A DNA stretch of 64,000 bases from CAYRJD01 sp965247395 (GTDB taxonomy: Bacteria; Actinomycetota; Acidimicrobiia; Acidimicrobiales; Poriferisodalaceae): positions 1,860,001-1,924,000 of the forward strand of contig OZ252012.1 of the NCBI GenBank assembly GCA_965247395.1. Reading direction: 5' to 3'. Below the pieces are notes generated by a model. The model made no database searches and was not told the DNA's origin. It saw only the letters and a program-made list of their open reading frames with translations. The translations under genes and the position numbers were made by a program. Shown here one piece after another: positions 57,973 to 64,000 of this stretch (the stretch's first letter is position 1; each line of letters opens with the position of its first letter).

Positions 57973-59136
57973 TCAGTTACCACTTACGTCGTGAGGCAAG
58001 CCCAAAGATCGCTCAGCGATGATGTTGCGCTGTACTTCTGAGGTGCCACCCCCGATGGTGAGAGCGGGCGAAAACAGAAAACCACCGTGCCAGCTATTCC
58101 AGCCCTCTACAACACTTTGTGCGCGCGGAAAAACTGGGCTTGTGCCCAGCGGAGCCGAGTCGGTCAACATGCCGTGCGGCCCGGCTAGGTCCTTAGCAAG
58201 TTCCATGATGTGTTTGCCATGATCGTCGGCCAACGCTTTTCGCACCGAAGCCTCCGGACCGGGCTGACGTCCGGCGATGCGTGCACTCAGCGTTCGCAGT
58301 CGTATCAAACGCAGCAACTCAGATTCGGTGTGCAAACGAGCTGCGCGATCGCGCAGCACCGGATCAGACAGGCCACCTACTGAACGGACCAGATCCAGCA
58401 AGTCGGTCGCGCTCGGACCGCTTCCCCACAAGGCACCCTCACCAGATAGCGACACGCGCTCATTACCCAGCGTCACCTTGGCTAGGCGCCAACCGTCGTT
58501 TTCTTCGCCGATTCTGTTCTCAACTGGCAGCTCCATGTCGGTAAACACCGTCTCGTTGAACGAATAAGCCGTGGTCATGTCAATGATCGGGTGCAGCTCC
58601 AGGCCGGGTGTGTCCATGGGGCAGATGAAATACGAAACGCCGCGATGCTTTGATACGTCGGGGTCGGTGCGCGCAATGAGGATGCCCATGTGGCTGTGAT
58701 GTGCGCCCGAGGACCAAATCTTCGAACCGTTGATGATGTAGCGGTCGCCGTCGCGCACGGCCCGAGTGGAGAGGCTGGCGAGGTCAGAGCCGGCGTCTGG
58801 TTCGCTAAACAACTGGCACCAGGTGTGCTCACCGGTGAGGATCGGCCAGAGGTAGCGCTCTTTTTGCCCGTCCGTGCCTGCATAGAGAATGGTTGGGCCT
58901 GCCCAACCCAAACCGATACCACCAGCAGCGCAGCGAATTTTGGCGGCCAATAGCTCTTCGTCGATGATGATTTGTTCGATGGGATCAGCATTCAGGCCGT
59001 AGGGCGCCGGCCAGTGCGGTGCCACATATCCCGCCCTGGCTAACGCTTCTTGTGATGGAGCACCTTTGTGCTCAGCGATCCAGTCGCGAATTTTCAACCT
59101 GCGAGGATCGTCGTTGCCCGGCCAGTCAAAATCCAT
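57973..59136 (-). CDS. acyl-CoA dehydrogenase
   Basis: FAD enzyme of beta-oxidation, 387 residues, the shorter class. TWCQLFSEPDAGSDLASLSTRAV and GSKIWSSGAHHSHMGILIARTD (middle domain), FNEVLT-like FNETVFTDMELPVENRIG, and the C-terminal SEVQRNIIAERSLGLP. No catalytic Glu can be assigned with certainty. It lies 18 bases after the pncB start on the same strand, with TATTGT 7 bases before its own ATG. Confidence 0.92.
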   Translation of the reverse strand: MDFDWPGNDDPRRLKIRDWIAEHKGAPSQEALARAGYVAPHWPAPYGLNADPIEQIIIDEELLAAKIRCAAGGIGLGWAGPTILYAGTDGQKERYLWPILTGEHTWCQLFSEPDAGSDLASLSTRAVRDGDRYIINGSKIWSSGAHHSHMGILIARTDPDVSKHRGVSYFICPMDTPGLELHPIIDMTTAYSFNETVFTDMELPVENRIGEENDGWRLAKVTLGNERVSLSGEGALWGSGPSATDLLDLVRSVGGLSDPVLRDRAARLHTESELLRLIRLRTLSARIAGRQPGPEASVRKALADDHGKHIMELAKDLAGPHGMLTDSAPLGTSPVFPRAQSVVEGWNSWHGGFLFSPALTIGGGTSEVQRNIIAERSLGLPHDVSGN

Positions 59137-59143
59137 GGACGCG

Positions 59144-59149
59144 ACAATA
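59144..59149 (-). promoter_or_regulatory. candidate -10 hexamer, acyl-CoA dehydrogenase gene
   Basis: TATTGT on the minus strand, 7 bases before ATG 59136. Confidence 0.5.
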
Positions 59150-59175
59150 GAGGAGGAGAAGGCTGCTGGCGCTGT

Positions 59176-59203
59176 GCAGTTAGGAATAGGCAGTTAGGAA
59201 TAG
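59176..59203 (+). repeat. 14-base perfect tandem duplication
   Basis: GCAGTTAGGAATAG twice in succession; a diverged third copy (GCAGTCAGGACTG) overlaps the end of the Nei-like glycosylase gene. Confidence 0.9.
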
Positions 59204-59207
59204 GCAG

Positions 59208-60056
59208 TCAGGACTGGCAGCGGGGGCACCACCAGATACGGCGGCCAGCCAACTCAGCAAATTTGATGGCCGTCCCGCAGCGACGGCAAGGTTCGCCCTG
59301 CCGCTTGTACACATAAAGCGATTCGTCGCGCCTAAGGCGACCAGGTGTGCTGCCAGCGATGGTTTGCGCGTCTTGCTCGGTGATTGTGACGATGCGATTT
59401 AGCCGGACTCCACGCCGCAACTGGTCCACGATCGTTGCCCAGAGTTCTTTGGCCTGGCTTTCGCTGAGCGAGCTGGATTTCTTGCGTGGATCAACGCCAA
59501 TCAAAAAGGACAGTTCAGACCGAAACACATTGCCAATGCCAGCCACGTTTGCTTGATCTAACAAGGCGGATGCCAGCGGCACTTTGCGTTTAGCCAGCAT
59601 GTCGCAAAATTGCGCGCAGGCTTTGCCATTCGGTCCGGCCCCAGCGCGTAAGGGGTCAGGTCCCAGTCGTGAGGTGACGTGATCCCACTCGCCTTCGTTG
59701 ATTAGCTCGCATGTATTAGGCGCGGTGAGATCCCACACAGAGCCTGTCGGTGAATTGCTAGCTCGCAAGCGCAGACGAATCGTGTCGCGTGTTGGTGTAT
59801 CGGCTGGGGCTTGCGTGAACTTTCCGATTAAACCCAAATGCACGTGAATTATTGAAACAGGCTGTTGGCCGCTCTGTTCGGTGCAGTGCAGCGCTAGATG
59901 TTTCCCGTAGGCCTCGGTTTTTGTGAGCACAGAGCCGTCCACAGCCGCTGCAAGGTCGGCTACTCGTCCTTGTGGCGAGCTGGCTTCGATCGCCTGGCCT
60001 TTTAGGTTTTTTCTGATGTCACGCGCAAGGCGATGAGTTGTATGGCCTTCAGGCAT
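59208..60056 (-). CDS. Fpg/Nei-family DNA glycosylase (Nei-like)
   Basis: Base-excision repair enzyme for oxidised bases. The mature N-terminus PEGHTTHRLARDI supplies the catalytic Pro2 and Glu3, as in endonuclease VIII (MutM has PELPEV). Helix-two-turn-helix region NVAGIGNVFRSELSFLIGVDP and a C-terminal zinc finger CRRCGTAIKF...WWCPRCQ are intact. Start placed at ATG 60056 because Pro2 must follow the initiator Met; the open frame extends 11 codons further. A second family member (MutM) is at 62741. Confidence 0.93.
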   Translation of the reverse strand: MPEGHTTHRLARDIRKNLKGQAIEASSPQGRVADLAAAVDGSVLTKTEAYGKHLALHCTEQSGQQPVSIIHVHLGLIGKFTQAPADTPTRDTIRLRLRASNSPTGSVWDLTAPNTCELINEGEWDHVTSRLGPDPLRAGAGPNGKACAQFCDMLAKRKVPLASALLDQANVAGIGNVFRSELSFLIGVDPRKKSSSLSESQAKELWATIVDQLRRGVRLNRIVTITEQDAQTIAGSTPGRLRRDESLYVYKRQGEPCRRCGTAIKFAELAGRRIWWCPRCQS

Positions 60057-60123
60057 GCCGCTATTACACCTGACGCGTGTAGCTGCCACAAATGGCCTGG
60101 TGATTTATGCGTAGCGTGTAGTT

Positions 60124-61092
60124 ATGGCGCTGGGTATTGAAGATGTGCTAGTCGGGCATTGGACCGACGACGAAGCCGCAACCGGAGTAACCGTTGTGAT
60201 CCCTCCAGCACGGACGCTGGGAGCATTAGCGGTGCGAGGCGGTGCTCCTGGGACTCGCGAAGCTGCTGCTCTGTCAAACATTGGCAGCGGGATTGAGTGT
60301 CATGGAGTCGCGCTTTGCGGCAACAGTGTGTTTGGTTTGTCGGCGGCCGACGGAGTGGTGAGATGGTGTGTTGAGCAAGAGCGCGGCCTATTGATTCGGG
60401 GAAGCGTCGTGCCAGTTGTCGGGGCGGCTGTCGTCTATGACATTCAGTCACCCACCAGCCAGCGAGTTACTGCGGAGGCAGGCCACCTTGCCTGCGAAAA
60501 CGCTTCGTCTGACGAGCCGGCAACCGGGAGAGTTGGTGTCGGCAGGGGCTGCACAGTGGGCAAGAGCGCGGGTCGCGCTTACTCGGCGCCTGGTGGACTG
60601 GGTGTGGCGGCTTGCACTAGTGGCGATCTATCGGTGGCGGTAATAGTGGCGGTGAATCCCCTGGGTGACGTGATTAACCGTGACGGCTCGGTGCTTGCGG
60701 GAACAATCGCGCCAGAGGGCTCCGAGCGCTATCCGTACACAGATCCGGAGCTGATACCGGGTTTCTATGAAGAGGCGTACAAAGGAACCAGAGATAATGA
60801 CCCAAGTGAAGCTGGCCCTGGTCATGTCGACGTAGGTATGTCTGGCTCTGGACGCATGAATACGACAATCGGTTGCATTGTTACCAACGGGGCTCTGACT
60901 AAGCCGGATGCGTGTCGTGCTGCCGACCTAGCTCACACCGGAATAGCTAGGGCAGTGGAGCCGCCGCACACCGACTTCGATGGCGATGCTTTGTTTTTGC
61001 TCGCCACCGGCCAGGTACCTGCAAACAAGGAACTGGTAGCGCTGTTGGCCTCCGAAGCGATTGAGACCGCTATTAGAACCGCCGTGCAATAA
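60124..61092 (+). CDS. P1 family peptidase (DmpA/BapA-like)
   Basis: N-terminal-nucleophile aminopeptidase/esterase, autocleaved into two chains. The N-terminal part has GIEDVLVGHWTDDEAATGVTVV and GLSAADGVVRWCVEQERG; the cleavage and nucleophile region is probably GSGRMNTTIGCIVTNGAL, where a Thr after Asn would be the new N-terminus; ADLAHTGIARAVEP and DGDALFLLATGQV follow. 322 residues. Acts on D- or beta-amino-acid peptides in known members. The start is ATG 60124. Confidence 0.88.
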   Translation: MALGIEDVLVGHWTDDEAATGVTVVIPPARTLGALAVRGGAPGTREAAALSNIGSGIECHGVALCGNSVFGLSAADGVVRWCVEQERGLLIRGSVVPVVGAAVVYDIQSPTSQRVTAEAGHLACENASSDEPATGRVGVGRGCTVGKSAGRAYSAPGGLGVAACTSGDLSVAVIVAVNPLGDVINRDGSVLAGTIAPEGSERYPYTDPELIPGFYEEAYKGTRDNDPSEAGPGHVDVGMSGSGRMNTTIGCIVTNGALTKPDACRAADLAHTGIARAVEPPHTDFDGDALFLLATGQVPANKELVALLASEAIETAIRTAVQ

Positions 61093-61159
61093 CTGCAGCT
61101 AACTGCGGCCGGGAACTGCAGCTAACTGCGACCGGGAACTGCAGCTAACTGCGACCGGG
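61091..61159 (+). repeat. 23-base tandem repeat, three units
   Basis: AACTGCAGCTAACTGCGACCGGG three times (first unit one base different), starting within the stop codon of the peptidase gene. It fills most of the spacer before the convergent SPFH gene. Each unit holds CAGCTAACTG. Confidence 0.95.
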
Positions 61160-61189
61160 TAGCAGGTGGGGTTGCTAGTCCTGCTAGCT

Positions 61190-62209
61190 CTACTGGGGAT
61201 CGTCCGGCGCAGGTTCGTAAGAGGCTGGTGGTGGCTGGGTCTCTGGAGCGCTCTCAGTGGAAGTGCCCATTGCGGTACCGGAATCAGAGCTGGCTGCGGG
61301 GGTGTTGCCCTCTTTGAACAGCTCGCCCAACGCCGCCACCGAACCCAGCACTCCGCTGGTTTCAAGCGGCAAGAAAATCTTCGTGGCCTGACCGTCGGCT
61401 ATGCCCTGCAGAGCCTCTAAGTAACGCACCGCCAACAGGTCTTGAGTGGGGTTGCCTTCGTGAATAGCCGCAAAGACGGTTTCGATGGCCTGTCCTTCAC
61501 CCTCTGCCACCGTTAGCTGCCGAAATTTTTCGGCTTCGGCTTCTATCTTGACCGCCTCGGCGCGACCGGCTGCGGTCAGGATCGCTGCTTCTTTCACACC
61601 TTCGGCGGTCAGGATCGCTGCCGCGCGTTCACCTTCAGCCTCGGTTACGGCTGCGCGACGATCACGCTCGGCCTTCATCTGCCGGTGCATGGCGTTGGTT
61701 ACGTCTGGCGGTGGTTCAATGCGCTGGATTTCGACTCGCACCACGCGGGTTCCCCATTTGTCGGTGGCGTCGTCCAAGATGGTTCGCAGCTTGGAGTTGA
61801 TGATCTCACGCGAAACGAGTGCCTCATCAAGCTGTAAGTCACCAATGACGTTTCGCAAGTTGGTTTGCGCCAGCTTGGTGATAGCCAGCATGAAGTTGCC
61901 CACGGCGTACTTGAGCTTTACCGGGTCTGTGGCCTCAAAGTAAATAACCGCATCGACAGTGACGGCCACGTTGTCTTTGGTGATGACCTCTTGCGGCGGC
62001 ACGTCAATGACCTGCTCACGCATGTCAACCTTGAGAATGCGCTGCAAGAACGGGATGACGAATCGCAGCCCGGGGTTGACCGTGGCACGGTACTTGCCGA
62101 GCAACTCAATGAGGCCCTGCTCAAATGGGCGAACGATTCGAAAGCCTGCAACGGCAATCAAAATGATTACTGCCGCGATAACTACAAACAGCACTACGGC
62201 TGGATCCAT
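61190..62209 (-). CDS. SPFH/stomatin-like membrane protein
   Basis: N-terminal membrane helix (about 5-27), SPFH domain (GFRIVRPFEQGLIELLGKYRAT to RIEPPPDVTNAM), then a helical coiled-coil region with Ala/Glu repeats (EAEGERAAAILTAEGVKEAAIL) for oligomer assembly and a Pro/Ser-rich tail. Forms membrane microdomain scaffolds with NfeD. 339 residues. The NfeD gene lies just upstream on the same strand with a 60-base spacer, so the pair is an operon. Confidence 0.94.
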   Translation of the reverse strand: MDPAVVLFVVIAAVIILIAVAGFRIVRPFEQGLIELLGKYRATVNPGLRFVIPFLQRILKVDMREQVIDVPPQEVITKDNVAVTVDAVIYFEATDPVKLKYAVGNFMLAITKLAQTNLRNVIGDLQLDEALVSREIINSKLRTILDDATDKWGTRVVRVEIQRIEPPPDVTNAMHRQMKAERDRRAAVTEAEGERAAAILTAEGVKEAAILTAAGRAEAVKIEAEAEKFRQLTVAEGEGQAIETVFAAIHEGNPTQDLLAVRYLEALQGIADGQATKIFLPLETSGVLGSVAALGELFKEGNTPAASSDSGTAMGTSTESAPETQPPPASYEPAPDDPQ

Positions 62210-62269
62210 AAGAAGTCTCCTGATTTATTGCTGAATTTTGGGTGGGAATTAACTGGTGCGGCTAATGGA

Positions 62270-62728
62270 CTACGGCGTGGTGTCATCGTGAGAGAGCTCG
62301 ACGAGCAAGCGTGTGCCCTGCAAACCAACCACGGTGACAAGCTCTCCTTCACCGATGCTTTCACCGTCCACAGTGGCACGCCACACCTCGGTTTGAACAC
62401 GGACGCGACCAGTGTTTAAAACCACATCGACGGTTTCGAGCACCACCGCATCCATTCCGATGTAACGGTTGACACCGACTGGAAGGGTGTTCTTGTCTTC
62501 GCTGTCTTGACCGCGAATCACGAATCGCACGACCACCATTGACGCCGCACTGCCGGCGAAGAATGCTATCCACTGCAGGTATCCGGGTCCATCCACCCAG
62601 GCCACCACCGCAGCCAGCACCGCGCCGACTGCGAACGGAAGCACGAAGAAGCCCGCCGTGATCATCTCGCCAGTCGTAAACACGACGGCGCCTATTGTCC
62701 AGATCCATCGCCAAATCTCGTTGTCCAT
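62270..62728 (-). CDS. NfeD family membrane protein (short form)
   Basis: 152 residues: three to four membrane spans in the first 75 residues (IWTIGAVVFTTGEMITAGFFVLPFAVGAVLAAVVAW; VVRFVIRG) and a C-terminal OB-fold (GMDAVVLETVDVVLNTGRVRVQTEVWRATVDG). The short form lacks the serine protease domain. It is the partner of the SPFH protein, as in most bacteria. Confidence 0.92.
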   Translation of the reverse strand: MDNEIWRWIWTIGAVVFTTGEMITAGFFVLPFAVGAVLAAVVAWVDGPGYLQWIAFFAGSAASMVVVRFVIRGQDSEDKNTLPVGVNRYIGMDAVVLETVDVVLNTGRVRVQTEVWRATVDGESIGEGELVTVVGLQGTRLLVELSHDDTTP

Positions 62729-62740
62729 CTGGGCTCAAGC

Positions 62741-63613
62741 TTAGGCCTGACAAGAGGGACACCACGTGGTACCACGTGCATCAATCACCGTTCGGCGCAG
62801 CTTTGTTCCACAGACCACGCAGGGCTGATCAGCACGGCCGTAGCAGCGCAGGTGGTTTTGGTTGTCGCCGCTGCCAGACAGGTTGGCGTAGTCGCGCAAG
62901 GTCGTTCCGCCGTTAGCAATGCCCGCACACAACACAGTTCGAATCGCTGCTAGCAGCTGTTCGGCTTGAGACTTGGTGATCTGTCTGACGGTTGGCCTTA
63001 TGCCAGCGCTAAACAACGCCTCATCCGCGTAGATATTGCCGACACCAGCTATTAGGCGTTGCCCGAGCAGTTGCGTTTTGATTCGTTGGCTGCTGTTGCG
63101 GCTGCGTCGCCAGAACATGATTGCGTTGAGATCTGGGTCGAACGGTTCGGGGCCCATCGCGGCTAGTGACGCAAGCTCGGTGTAGTTGCCACGTTGTGTT
63201 ACTAGCACTCGTCCGAAACGGCGAATGTCTCGCAGCCACATCGTGTTGCCGTCGCTTAGCGACCACCAGGCTCGGCAATACGGCTCGCTGGCAGGCTCCG
63301 GCCCGGCAGGCAACGGCGAAGTTATAGAGCCGCTTGACGTGAGTGGCTCCAGAGTTATAGAGCCGCTTGACGTGAGTGGCTCCAGAGTTATAGAGCCGCT
63401 CATGCCCAGGTGAATGATCAGCTCTCGTTCGTCGTCCAGTTCTAGCAGTAGGTATTTTCCGCGGCGGCGTGCGTTTGTGAATCGAGCGCCCACCACCTTG
63501 CGTGCAGGTGTGAACTTCTTAGACCAGTGGCTACCAGCCGCTTCAACACGCTGGCCCAAGATTTTGCTAGCTAGCTGCTGGCGAATTACTTCAACCTCGG
63601 GCAGTTCTGGCAC
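62741..63613 (-). CDS. mutM: formamidopyrimidine-DNA glycosylase MutM
   Basis: Excises 8-oxoguanine and other damaged purines. MPELPEVEVIRQQLA gives catalytic Pro2/Glu3; KYLLLELDDERELIIHLGMSGS is the core; NIYADEALFSAGIRP is the H2TH region; the C-terminal zinc finger CYGRADQPCVVCG...WCPSCQ is intact. After HLGMSGS an in-frame insertion of 33-base repeats (SGSITLEPLTS) adds about 25 residues to a surface loop, so the 290-residue protein is a little longer than usual. GTG start at 63613. Confidence 0.95.
   Translation of the reverse strand: MPELPEVEVIRQQLASKILGQRVEAAGSHWSKKFTPARKVVGARFTNARRRGKYLLLELDDERELIIHLGMSGSITLEPLTSSGSITLEPLTSSGSITSPLPAGPEPASEPYCRAWWSLSDGNTMWLRDIRRFGRVLVTQRGNYTELASLAAMGPEPFDPDLNAIMFWRRSRNSSQRIKTQLLGQRLIAGVGNIYADEALFSAGIRPTVRQITKSQAEQLLAAIRTVLCAGIANGGTTLRDYANLSGSGDNQNHLRCYGRADQPCVVCGTKLRRTVIDARGTTWCPSCQA
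63322..63400 (-). repeat. 33-base tandem repeat inside mutM
   Basis: Two identical 33-base units (63322-63354, 63355-63387) and 13 bases of a third, in frame, coding SGSITLEPLTS repeats. The second and third differ only at the end. Confidence 0.95.
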
Positions 63614-63651
63614 TGAGAGCGCTTTAGATGGTTACCGAGTTAGCTACCGAA

Positions 63652-64000
63652 CTAACTACGAGGAGTGCCGAAGACCGGCTCTCGCTTCTCAAGAAAAGCG
63701 GCCACCGCCTCCGCGTGATCATCACTGCGGTATGCCTTATTGAGAGAGGTCAGCTCGCGTTTTTGAACTGCGTTCAGGTCGGTTTCGGTTGCGTTTGCCG
63801 TCAATAGCTCTTTGGTGAACATCACCGCGGCCGGGGCGTTCTCAGCGTAACTAATAGCCCGCTCTAGCGCTACTTCCACAACGTCGTTGTCGGTTGCTTC
63901 GTCAACCAGCCCTACCGCTTTCGCTTCGGCGCCGGTGATGGTGCGACCCGACAAGGCCAAGTCGCTAGCGGCACCCCATCCGCAACGCTGAACCAAGAAA
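63652..64000 (-). CDS. enoyl-CoA hydratase/isomerase, C-terminal part
   Basis: Leftward gene whose 5' end is beyond the window. The visible 116 codons cover the end of the crotonase fold: LSGRTITGAEAKAVGLVDEAT, then AISYAENAPAAVMFTKELL and the tail AEAVAAFLEKREPVFGTP. The tail resembles that of the hydratase at 39270 (KAFVEKREPVFSGR), so they are family members. The active-site residues would lie upstream and are not visible. Confidence 0.85.
   Translation of the reverse strand, partial: FLVQRCGWGAASDLALSGRTITGAEAKAVGLVDEATDNDVVEVALERAISYAENAPAAVMFTKELLTANATETDLNAVQKRELTSLNKAYRSDDHAEAVAAFLEKREPVFGTPRS

Overview
The window looks like chromosomal DNA of a high-to-medium-GC actinobacterium, most probably an uncultured member of the Acidimicrobiia. 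This rests on gene content and order: a DUF2342 metalloprotease, tilS and hpt run; lysS followed by clpC; an LppM-like lipoprotein before ispD-ispF-rlmB; a HrcA/CIRCE-controlled groEL; an actinobacterial-type HemQ; and many acyl-CoA, thiolase and acyltransferase genes. Taxonomy is inference. No transposase, integrase, phage gene, CRISPR array or rRNA is seen, and no gap between genes exceeds about 220 bases.

Layout. 1-4.9 kb: metalloprotease C-terminus, tilS, hpt, a degenerate dual-specificity phosphatase, folB, folK, lysS. 5-9.5 kb: two thioesterase/CinA-like genes, a thiolase with its Zn-ribbon/OB-fold partner, and a polyprenyl diphosphate synthase. 9.7-18.7 kb: clpC, lppM-like lipoprotein, ispD, ispF, an rlmB carrying a huge RGG-type N-terminal extension, tRNA-Thr(UGU), a LytR_C protein and glycerate kinase. 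18.7-26.7 kb: CIRCE and groEL, hemQ, an acyl-CoA dehydrogenase, larE and glnD. 26.7-34 kb: a MacB/FtsX-type ABC exporter and a large Zn-ribbon/cyclase/AAA/TPR regulator. 34-40 kb: B12-binding mutase subunit, 3-hydroxyacyl-CoA dehydrogenase, two tandemly duplicated betaine-type binding lipoproteins, an HtrA protease and an enoyl-CoA hydratase. 40-47.7 kb: an operon containing a selenocysteine protein of the GrdB-like family with an alpha/beta hydrolase and a phosphotransferase, then two tandem amidases, a membrane protein and an FAH-family hydrolase. 47.8-64 kb: a secreted D,D-carboxypeptidase, dxs, an HMG-CoA-synthase-like protein, an NfuA-like protein, the large subunit of an acyl-CoA mutase, 1-Cys peroxiredoxin, nicotinate phosphoribosyltransferase, acyl-CoA dehydrogenase, two Fpg/Nei glycosylases, a P1 peptidase, and an NfeD/SPFH pair.

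Working together: dxs, ispD, ispF and the prenyl synthase supply isoprenoids by the MEP route; folB/folK supply folate; the acyl-CoA dehydrogenases, hydratases, hydroxyacyl-CoA dehydrogenase, thiolase and split B12 mutase point to beta-oxidation and branched-chain acyl-CoA breakdown. The mutase pocket residues (F94/Q212) match isobutyryl-CoA mutase rather than methylmalonyl-CoA mutase.

The strongest unusual signals are: (1) an in-frame UGA followed by a SECIS-like hairpin joining two apparent open frames into one U-x-x-C selenoprotein; (2) the roughly 330-residue Arg/Gly/Asp repeat fused to the RNA methyltransferase RlmB; (3) many short tandem duplications (12-37 bases, in frame inside genes) scattered over housekeeping genes and spacers; (4) a recent tandem duplication of a substrate-binding protein gene that carried along a now internally deleted gene tail; and (5) a repeated TANNNT hexamer 6-8 bases before the start codon of many genes, pointing to widespread leaderless transcripts.
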